From Deltaproteobacteria bacterium (GTDB lineage: Bacteria > Desulfobacterota > Desulfobacteria > Desulfobacterales > SG8-13), in assembly GCA_030670715.1 (NCBI GenBank), contig DAOVBC010000126.1:1-6766 (forward strand): a DNA stretch of 6,766 nucleotides, read 5' to 3'. The translations under genes were made by a program, and so were the position numbers. The notes beneath the pieces are model-generated. The model was not told the DNA's origin, searched no databases, and saw only the letters and a program-made list of their open reading frames with translations. Positions 1 to 4,715 of this stretch are shown in pieces. Position 1 is the stretch's first letter; each line of letters opens with the position of its first letter.

Positions 1-1367
1 ACCCAACACAATCAACGCCGCAAACCTATCAAACCGCGAAGGGCTTTTGCCTGACGTCGGCTTTGTGGATGATGGTCGGCACCTTTTTTGGACTGCTCGG
101 TGCCACGGAACTCATGGCACCTGACATCACCAGGAATATCGGCTGGCTCGTATTCGGCAGAGTCCGCCCGATCCACGTTAATATTGTGCTGTTCGGTTTT
201 GTCACCCCGGGTCTGCTGGCGGCGGCATTTTACTACATACCGAAACTGCTGCGCACCGAGCTGTTCAGCGAGAAGCTGGGGGTTGTTACCGTCGTTGCCT
301 GGAACATCGCTCTGGTTGCGGTGGTGATCAGCCTGATGAAGGGCTATACCCAGGGGCGCGAATACGCTGAAATGATCTGGCCGATTGATGTGGCGGTGGT
401 TGTCGTGTTTTTGATGGTCTTTTTCAATTTTATTATGACCGTAAAACAGCGCAAAGAGCCGGTGCTTTATGTGTCCATCTGGTATGCGCTGGCCGCAGTA
501 ATTCTTACACCCTGCACGTATGCTCTCGGCAACATTATATGGCGGCCCGACACCGGTGCCCTGGTGGGGATACCGGACGCTATCATCCTCTGGTTCTACG
601 GTCATAATGTGTTTGGTCTGCTGCTCACGCCGCTCGCGGCGGGTGTTACCTATTACGTCATTCCCAGGGCGATCCGGGCACCGCTTTACAGTCACACCCT
701 TTCGCTTATAGGCTTCTGGTCGCTGATTGTTGTCTACACCCATATCGGGACGCACCATCTGCTGCAGGTGCCGGTGCCGACCTGGCTTAAAGTGGTGGCC
801 ATAGTGGACAGCATCGCCATGGTTATTCCGGTTATGGCGTTTCTGATCAACATCTGGTACACGGCCCGGGGCAAACTGGGAGAAATTCATGCCGATATCG
901 GCGCCAAGTTTGTTTTTACCGGTACCATCATGTATTTTTTTGTCAGCATTCAGGGATCCATGATGTCTCTTCCCGATGTGCAGCGCGTCACCCATTTCAA
1001 CAACTGGGTCGTGGCCCACGCCCACATCGGGGTATTGGGTTTTGCCGGAATGATTAGCCTCGGCGGGCTTTACTATGTCCTGCCCAAGGTAACGGGAAAA
1101 CCCCTTTACAGTCGCTTTCTGGCCGATTTTCAATACTGGCTCGTTTTGATCGTTTCCATCGGATTTACGGTTGTGCTGACCATCGCCGGCCTGATCCAGG
1201 GAAATGCCTGGCTGAATGGTGAGACGGTTTACCGGCTGCTGCCGGAAATTCACGTTTACTATGTCACCAGAGCCGCCCTCGGTTTAATGCTCTTTACAGG
1301 AGCAGTTCTCGGTTTTTACAATATTTTCAGAACAGTGTTTTTTAACCCCGGAGAAGTTGTCTCATGA
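1..1367 (+). CDS. ccoN: cbb3-type cytochrome c oxidase catalytic subunit I (CcoN), 5' end outside window
   Basis: This is the catalytic, polytopic inner-membrane subunit that reduces O2 to water at a heme b3-CuB centre and pumps protons. The first complete codon is at position 3, and the frame is open from the left edge to TGA at 1365-1367. The TTG at 63 falls inside the first membrane helix, so the true start lies upstream. About 455 residues are visible, against roughly 470-480 for the family. C-family hallmarks are present: RPIHVN with a low-spin heme b His (codon 174); WFYGHN with a CuB His (603); YTHIGTHH, with the two further CuB His (753, 756) and, six residues before them, the Tyr (735) that is cross-linked to a CuB His in cbb3 enzymes; and WVVAHAHIG with the heme b3 and heme b His (1017, 1023). 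All redox ligands are intact, so the protein should be active. The stop overlaps the next start (ATGA), which indicates translational coupling. Confidence 0.96.
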   Translation, partial: PTQSTPQTYQTAKGFCLTSALWMMVGTFFGLLGATELMAPDITRNIGWLVFGRVRPIHVNIVLFGFVTPGLLAAAFYYIPKLLRTELFSEKLGVVTVVAWNIALVAVVISLMKGYTQGREYAEMIWPIDVAVVVVFLMVFFNFIMTVKQRKEPVLYVSIWYALAAVILTPCTYALGNIIWRPDTGALVGIPDAIILWFYGHNVFGLLLTPLAAGVTYYVIPRAIRAPLYSHTLSLIGFWSLIVVYTHIGTHHLLQVPVPTWLKVVAIVDSIAMVIPVMAFLINIWYTARGKLGEIHADIGAKFVFTGTIMYFFVSIQGSMMSLPDVQRVTHFNNWVVAHAHIGVLGFAGMISLGGLYYVLPKVTGKPLYSRFLADFQYWLVLIVSIGFTVVLTIAGLIQGNAWLNGETVYRLLPEIHVYYVTRAALGLMLFTGAVLGFYNIFRTVFFNPGEVVS

Positions 1368-2299
1368 AAATGACTCCGATAGCAGTGGTGTTAGGCAGCC
1401 TTCTGGTTCTGGCAGCCGTGGTGTTTGTGGCGGTTATTCTGCCCTATGCCGACACCAACAAGACAACACCGTCTGAAATCTATCGCTTGCGATCTGACAC
1501 AGAGGCCGCGGGTCGATTAATCTATATTCAGAATGGATGTGTGTACTGTCACAGCCAATCGATACGCAAAGTTGACTGGGGCCTTGGAGCGGAAAGAATC
1601 GCCCAGGCTGGAGATTACGTGGGTGATCACCCCATTTTGCTGGGATCGGCGCGCACCGGCCCGGATCTTTCCCAGGAAGGCGGGGAGCACCCGGACGACT
1701 GGCAGGTCGCCCATTTTGTCAGTCCTCGCTATACGCGGCCGCTGTCCATTATGCCGGCCTTTGAATTTCTGAGTATGGACGGGATCAAATCACTGACAGC
1801 CTATGTCCAGAGCCTGGGGCTGAAAGGCGCGGATCGGAGAATGGAGCGCCAGAGATTCTGGAAAGAGGGAAGCGTCAAAGCCTATGAGGCCGGGCCGGAC
1901 GCCAACGTGAAATGGCTCAATGAAAATGTTCCCCGGGGATGGCGCGCCATTCCCAACCCGTACCCGACCACGGAAGCCGGCCTGGCCAGGGGGCACAAAA
2001 TATACCAGGATTTCTGCATCGGCTGCCACGGCCCGGTCGGTGACGGCATGGGTCCGGCCCAGCCGTACCTCTATCCACCACCGCTGAATTTTACCATATT
2101 AAAAGGCCGGGAAATTTCCGGTGGTATCCTGTATTACCAGATCATGAACGGTATTACCGGAACGGCCATGCCCTATTTCAAGCGGGAGCTGGAATCGGAA
2201 AAGATCTGGGACGTCGGCAACTACGTCGCGGTTTATTTCATTAATGACTCGGACGCCAACACCGAACCGAGAGGAATTGATGCCGCCTACGAGCCGTAG
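1364..2299 (+). CDS. ccoO: CcoO-type cytochrome c fused to a second class I cytochrome c domain (diheme)
   Basis: A 311-aa membrane-anchored diheme cytochrome c that should carry electrons to CcoN from the periplasmic side. An N-terminal membrane anchor covers residues 7-27. Residues about 40-155 match CcoO: heme motif CVYCH (59-63) followed by SQSIR, then ARTGPDLSQEGG (96-107) and SIMPAF with Met130 as the likely distal ligand. Residues about 200-295 form a second class I cytochrome c domain with CIGCH (218-222), GDGMG, and TAMPYF with Met269 as ligand. Canonical CcoO is about 200 aa with one heme; the extra C-terminal domain resembles a CcoP cytochrome domain. The start is ATG 1364, overlapping the ccoN stop by 4 bp, with GGAG at 1350-1353 ten bases upstream. 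The symbol reflects the N-terminal domain; a CcoO/CcoP fusion is the fuller description. Confidence 0.93.
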   Translation: MKMTPIAVVLGSLLVLAAVVFVAVILPYADTNKTTPSEIYRLRSDTEAAGRLIYIQNGCVYCHSQSIRKVDWGLGAERIAQAGDYVGDHPILLGSARTGPDLSQEGGEHPDDWQVAHFVSPRYTRPLSIMPAFEFLSMDGIKSLTAYVQSLGLKGADRRMERQRFWKEGSVKAYEAGPDANVKWLNENVPRGWRAIPNPYPTTEAGLARGHKIYQDFCIGCHGPVGDGMGPAQPYLYPPPLNFTILKGREISGGILYYQIMNGITGTAMPYFKRELESEKIWDVGNYVAVYFINDSDANTEPRGIDAAYEP

Positions 2300-2304
2300 G
2301 CGGC
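2282..2304 (+). repeat. Perfect 10-bp hairpin over the stop codon of the CcoO-like gene
   Basis: GCCGCCTACG (2282-2291) is perfectly complementary to CGTAGGCGGC (2295-2304) across a 3-base loop. The stem contains the last codons and the TAG stop (2297-2299). It is followed by AAAATG with no T-run, so it is not a standard intrinsic terminator as it stands. It could act as a 3'-end stabilising or processing hairpin, or be a terminator stem separated from its T-tract by the AT-rich insert that begins immediately after it. The palindrome is seen directly; its role is inferred. Confidence 0.75.
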
Positions 2305-2777
2305 AAAATGACAAATGCCAAAGATCAAATTTCAAATGAAAACTTAAACTCCAATGACCAAGAAAACCTACGATCTGGAAGAAAGGACGGCAATATTCGG
2401 TGAAGAAGTAATTGATTTTGTGAAAGCACTGCCACATGATCGTATTAATAACGAGTTGGCCAAACAAATTGTGTGTTCCGGGACAAGCGTTGGTGCGAAT
2501 TACATGGAAGCTGACGGTGCTGAGTCGAAAAAAGATTTTAAGCATAAACTATCAATTTGCCGAAAAGAGACGAAAGAAACGAAGCACTGGTTAAGGATGA
2601 TTGCTCGGGCAAATCCTGACAAAAAAGATATATGTAAAAAACTATGGCAGGAGGCTCAAGAACTGACATTAATCTTTTCTGCAATCCTAAAGTCACCCAG
2701 AGAATAGAAGAGAGCTCTTAGCTTCTGAAAAGTGTTTTAGTTTTGTTATTTGAACTTTTTAATTGGATATTCGATAG
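2305..2777 (+). mobile_element. AT-rich insert carrying an S23-type gene, with imperfect inverted ends
   Basis: This stretch separates the CcoO-like gene from ccoS and is visibly more AT-rich than the oxidase genes. Its flanks contain related CAAAT/ATTTG-rich sequences in opposite orientation. The left one (2331-2349) shares the TTCAAAT core and an AAACT/AAAC block with the reverse complement of the right one (2734-2754), with small gaps. Genes of this protein family are known from intervening sequences inside bacterial 23S rRNA genes, whose ends pair into a stem, and also occur scattered outside rRNA. I read this as such a unit lying inside the oxidase cluster. I see no clear target-site duplication, and the exact boundaries are estimates. 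Confidence 0.45.
2354..2707 (+). CDS. Four-helix bundle protein (23S rRNA intervening-sequence / S23 family)
   Basis: A 117-aa soluble, helix-rich protein with no signal peptide or membrane segment. Its sequence pattern is typical of the S23/IVS-encoded family: YDLEERTAIFGEEVIDFVKALP near the N-terminus, then SGTSVGANYMEADGAESKKDF (about residues 42-62), then CRKETKETKHWLRM (about 69-82), and a charged C-terminal helix. Family length is about 115-130 aa, so it looks complete. ATG 2354 is the only plausible start, because an in-frame TAA lies at 2345-2347. No good Shine-Dalgarno sequence precedes it. The molecular function of the family is not established. It has no known role in cytochrome oxidase biogenesis, and its position here is best explained by insertion rather than shared function. 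Confidence 0.88.
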   Translation: MTKKTYDLEERTAIFGEEVIDFVKALPHDRINNELAKQIVCSGTSVGANYMEADGAESKKDFKHKLSICRKETKETKHWLRMIARANPDKKDICKKLWQEAQELTLIFSAILKSPRE

Positions 2778-3038
2778 ATGTATTTTCCCTATTTCATCAC
2801 TTACATCGCCATCGGATTAACCATCAGTATCGTGGTTTTTATCTGGGCCTTGAAAAACGGGCAATTTAGAGATCAGCAACGCGCCCGGTTTCTGCCCCTT
2901 GAAGATGATCCGGACCGCTCGACCGGAAGAGCATCCCGGATCAGCCGTTATGAAATCTATGCCCTTTTTTTTCTGGCCTTTGCCGGGCTGGGGGCCAGCG
3001 CTGCAGTGCTGATATATTCGTTGTTTTATGCTCCGTGA
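2778..3038 (+). CDS. ccoS: CcoS-like cbb3 oxidase assembly protein with an extra C-terminal membrane helix
   Basis: An 86-aa inner-membrane protein. Residues about 5-24 form a membrane helix that runs into FIWALKNGQFRDQ (21-33) and a downstream LEDD (41-44). This W-A-x-x-x-GQF-D and acidic pair arrangement is the signature of the CcoS/FixS family, needed for cofactor insertion into cbb3 oxidases. Most CcoS proteins are about 50-70 aa with one helix; this one continues through a basic/polar linker (48-58) into a second helix (about 60-83). ATG 2778 begins just after the AT-rich insert. The only upstream purine-rich match is a weak GGA at 2765-2767, so the insert may have replaced the native ribosome binding site. 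The family call rests on the motif; the role of the extra helix is unknown. Confidence 0.8.
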   Translation: MYFPYFITYIAIGLTISIVVFIWALKNGQFRDQQRARFLPLEDDPDRSTGRASRISRYEIYALFFLAFAGLGASAAVLIYSLFYAP

Positions 3039-3040
3039 AT

Positions 3041-3074
3041 AATGACGATTGTTAATAGCTTAATCGTTATTTTT
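3041..3074 (+). terminator. Weak intrinsic-terminator-like hairpin after ccoS
   Basis: AATGACGATT (3041-3050) pairs with AATCGTTATT (3062-3071), with one G-U pair and an 11-base loop, and the 3' arm runs into five T residues (3070-3074). It begins two bases after the ccoS stop. The stem is AT-rich, so termination would be partial at best. If it works, the three genes from 3430 onward would need read-through or a promoter of their own. Confidence 0.4.
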
Positions 3075-3128
3075 GTGCATTATTTGTAAATAAACAGGGC
3101 TAATGACTGGGATTGCGTTTATGGATTA

Positions 3129-3208
3129 GATACTGGATGCTGGATTCTGGATACTCGGTGAAAAAAGGAAGTTATCCCTATCTTATCGAGTATCGAATAT
3201 CCAGTATC
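3129..3208. repeat. Heptad (TACTGGA-type) tandem units forming an inverted repeat
   Basis: The left arm is a 7-bp-period array: TACTGGA (3131-3137), TGCTGGA (3138-3144), TTCTGGA (3145-3151) and TACTCGG (3152-3158). The right arm is its partial reverse complement: TCCAGTATC (3200-3208) pairs with GATACTGGA (3129-3137), and CGAGTATC (3187-3194) pairs with GATACTCG (3150-3157). Transcribed, this would fold into an interrupted stem-loop. It lies in the 391-bp gene-free gap 3039-3429. It looks like an interspersed genomic repeat; no function can be assigned. Confidence 0.7.
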
Positions 3209-3249
3209 GAGGATCTTGCCTTCTGTGGCAACAATATTCAATCTTCAAT

Positions 3250-3401
3250 GATACGAGACCTTTGCAAAATGTTCTATTTTGTCCAAGGTCAAGGAAGGCG
3301 AAAATTTTAACCACAGGCATACATTGAGTATTCCGAGGATTAAAATTTGAGCTTGACGCAGAGATTGGGCAAAAGAGGACGTTTTGCAAAGGTCTCGATA
3401 C
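3250..3401. mobile_element. 142-bp MITE-like element flanked by a 5-bp target duplication
   Basis: The element spans 3255-3396. Its ends are inverted repeats: GAGACCTTTGCAAAA (3255-3269) is the exact reverse complement of 3382-3396, and the match continues inward at 28 of 32 positions to 3286/3365. Inner segments also pair: GTCAAG 3288-3293 with CTTGAC 3352-3357, and AAATTTTAA 3302-3310 with TTAAAATTT 3340-3348. Almost the whole element can therefore fold back around a 29-base loop. GATAC occurs directly on both sides (3250-3254 and 3397-3401), as expected for a 5-bp target-site duplication. No transposase is encoded, so it would be a non-autonomous element mobilised in trans by an IS sharing these ends. 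It sits 29 bp upstream of the next gene. Confidence 0.85.
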
Positions 3402-3429
3402 ACCGGCCCTGCCGGATTAGGGTTGAGTC

Positions 3430-3705
3430 ATGCGATTTTTTGAACTGGTAAATTTCCAACACATGATGATGGCTTTGTTTTCCACGCTGATATTTATGAT
3501 CCTCTTTGGTATCGGGCTGGGATTCTACTATTTCCGCACCAGGAACTCCGAGGAAAGGAAGGAGCGAATCGCCAATCGCTATGCGGAAGGTATTGAGGAT
3601 AAAAATGCGCCCTTCCCCCTGGCCATGCTGCTGATCATTGTGGGAACCGTCATCTGGTGGTTTTTCTATATCCTCTTACACGGCTTACTGGGAGTAAAAA
3701 TATAA
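3430..3705 (+). CDS. Small two-helix membrane protein resembling the N-terminal domain of CcoP
   Basis: A 91-aa inner-membrane protein with helices at about 12-35 and 64-87. Between them is a charged cytoplasmic loop ending in YAEGIEDKNAPFP (51-63). In CcoP/FixP, the N-terminal membrane domain carries a comparable conserved stretch (a GIEE-x-NPLP-like motif) immediately before its second helix, and then continues into two cytochrome c domains. Here the protein stops after the second helix with no CxxCH motif, so it looks like the membrane anchor part of CcoP encoded alone, with the heme domains supplied by other genes in the cluster. Start ATG 3430 is preceded by AGGG at 3419-3422. It is one base from the next gene. 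The CcoP comparison is by motif and topology, not alignment. Confidence 0.7.
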   Translation: MRFFELVNFQHMMMALFSTLIFMILFGIGLGFYYFRTRNSEERKERIANRYAEGIEDKNAPFPLAMLLIIVGTVIWWFFYILLHGLLGVKI

Positions 3706-3706
3706 G

Positions 3707-3934
3707 ATGGACCAGACAGAGCATAAAGAATCAGTGTTATACGCCTGGGTTGTTATTTTTCTTCTTGTGGTCATCATCCTGGCCCAGGGATTTTTTGCGT
3801 TTTTCGTTGTGGGGGATAGAGGCCAGCCGGGCTGGGACTACCGCCCGGTAAGAGACGTTCCCGGCGATTCACCGTATGCCGTTTATGAGCCGCTGCCGAA
3901 TCCCCAACATGTCAAAGGCGCCGAAGGAGAATAG
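3707..3934 (+). CDS. Uncharacterised single-helix membrane protein within the oxidase run
   Basis: A 75-aa protein I do not recognise. A short N-terminal segment (1-10) precedes one membrane helix (about 11-35). The remaining 40 residues are polar and rich in Gly, Pro and aromatics: VVGDRGQPGWDYRPVRDVPGDSPYA is the visible core (about 34-58), probably exposed to the periplasm. There is no CxxCH, His/Cys cluster or other cofactor site. It starts one base after the previous stop, with GGAG at 3691-3694, and its TAG stop directly abuts the next ATG, so it is almost certainly co-translated with both neighbours. Size and position suggest an accessory oxidase subunit, perhaps replacing CcoQ, but no sequence link to CcoQ is evident. 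Confidence 0.75.
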   Translation: MDQTEHKESVLYAWVVIFLLVVIILAQGFFAFFVVGDRGQPGWDYRPVRDVPGDSPYAVYEPLPNPQHVKGAEGE

Positions 3935-4450
3935 ATGAAAAAGATCCTTTTTCTGGCAATCATCGCCGTTATAGCCCTTGTGGCTTACGGGGCGTTGATG
4001 TTTTATGACAACACGTTTCCGTTCGGCCGCATGCGCGAAACCCCGGCGGTCCGGCCTTACGAAGAACCACTTTTAATTATGGAGGCAGGGATCGTGCCCT
4101 TCGGAGGCGGCGAGGCAACCTATCGGGCGGCGGAAGGTAGAAAAATAAAATCACCTCTGCAGAAAATCGATGCGAATGTTCTGGAGCAGGGGGAAAGGGG
4201 ATATTTTACTTATTGTGCTCAATGCCATGGCAAATATTATGACGGAAACGGAACGGTCGGTCAGAGCTTTGCCCCGCTTCCGGGAGATTTGAGAAGTAAA
4301 AAGGTTCAGGCCCTGTCCGAGGGAGTTATTTTCAAGGAAATCAGTTACGGCATACCGGGCGGGCGCCAGCCCCCCCTGGCAACCACCATAACTATTGAAG
4401 ATCGCTGGAAAATTATTGCCTATATTAAATCCATGGGAATTCGAGAATAA
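3935..4450 (+). CDS. Membrane-anchored monoheme cytochrome c (ActE/CcoP-domain-like)
   Basis: A 171-aa protein with an N-terminal signal anchor (about 3-23) and a periplasmic class I cytochrome c domain. The heme motif is CAQCH (94-98), preceded by LEQGERGYFTY and followed by GKYYDGNGTVG. The C-terminal helix is EDRWKIIAYIKSMGI (155-169). The fold resembles the monoheme subunit of alternative complex III (ActE) and the CcoP cytochrome domains. The segment where a distal Met is expected reads GGRQPPLA (142-149), with Gln instead of Met. No other His exists in the protein, and the only Met after the heme motif is M167 near the end. A strong ribosome binding site (AAGGAG, 3924-3929) precedes ATG 3935, which abuts the previous stop. 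It probably donates electrons to, or is a subunit of, the oxidase. Confidence 0.88.
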   Translation: MKKILFLAIIAVIALVAYGALMFYDNTFPFGRMRETPAVRPYEEPLLIMEAGIVPFGGGEATYRAAEGRKIKSPLQKIDANVLEQGERGYFTYCAQCHGKYYDGNGTVGQSFAPLPGDLRSKKVQALSEGVIFKEISYGIPGGRQPPLATTITIEDRWKIIAYIKSMGIRE

Positions 4451-4458
4451 AAAAGCTA

Positions 4459-4705
4459 ACCACAGAGCTCACAGACCCGCCCGACTCGCCTTGCTCTCAT
4501 GGCGGGCAGGGGATCACAGAGAACAAAAAAATAAAACCGAAAGCTTTTTATCCCAACAATGTTTATTTGCACTCGATTTATAATTGATAAAAATAAAGGG
4601 TATTGCATTACAATCCAACGTCGACATATTTACCTTCCCTTAAAACCTTGCCTTTCAATCAAATTTTATTAAATATCTCTCTGTGAACTTTGTGGTCTCT
4701 GTGGT
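4459..4705. repeat. Inverted CACAGAG-type repeats bounding the ccoI upstream region
   Basis: This lies in the 265-bp gap between the monoheme cytochrome gene and ccoI. ACCACAGAGCTCACAGA (4459-4475) matches the reverse complement of 4680-4696 at 15 of 17 positions. The same 5' unit ACCACAGAG also pairs perfectly with CTCTGTGGT (4697-4705). A further copy, CACAGAGAAC, lies at 4515-4524. Between the two left copies is a G+C-rich, hairpin-capable block (about 4476-4510; GCCCG 4479-4483 with CGGGC 4503-4507) that looks nested within the repeat. The interior 4527-4675 is AT-rich with no gene. The right copy ends 10 bases before the ccoI start codon. Confidence 0.65.
4584..4597 (+). promoter_or_regulatory. 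Possible FNR/FixK/ANR-type binding site upstream of ccoI
   Basis: TTGAT-AAAA-ATAAA matches the FNR-family consensus TTGAT-N4-ATCAA at 9 of 10 defined positions. It lies about 120 bp upstream of ccoI in an AT-rich gene-free stretch. FNR-type regulators commonly control cbb3 oxidase genes, which makes the site plausible, but AT-rich DNA yields such matches by chance. No convincing -10 element sits at the class II spacing; TACAAT (4609-4614) is the nearest good hexamer but is too close. Confidence 0.3.
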
Positions 4706-4715
4706 GAAATCCGAC

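Noticed and set aside
63..65. TTG as the start codon of ccoN
   Set aside because: The frame is open to the left edge and the residues just upstream (AKGFCLTSA) complete the first CcoN membrane helix, so the real start is outside the window.
12..1253. 413-codon open frame on the minus strand
   Set aside because: It lies wholly antisense to ccoN. Its product is rich in His, Gln, Asp and Arg with no recognisable domain, as expected from reading a membrane-protein gene backwards.
2099..2545. 148-codon minus-strand frame across the S23 gene start
   Set aside because: It overlaps two well-supported + strand genes and spells no recognisable protein.
3129..3208. CRISPR-like array
   Set aside because: The units are 7 bp with no spacers and the two arms are inverted rather than direct repeats.
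3353..3381. TTGACG in the MITE as a -35 box driving the 3430 gene
   Set aside because: No acceptable -10 hexamer occurs 16-18 bp downstream.
3113..3389. Two short open frames (3113-3310 +, 3183-3389 -) in the gap before 3430
   Set aside because: They consist of translated heptad repeat and MITE sequence and have no protein-like composition or ribosome binding site.
4476..4510. GC-rich hairpin as the terminator of the monoheme cytochrome gene
   Set aside because: The stem can form, but it is followed by GATCACAGAG rather than a T-run, and it appears nested within an interspersed repeat.
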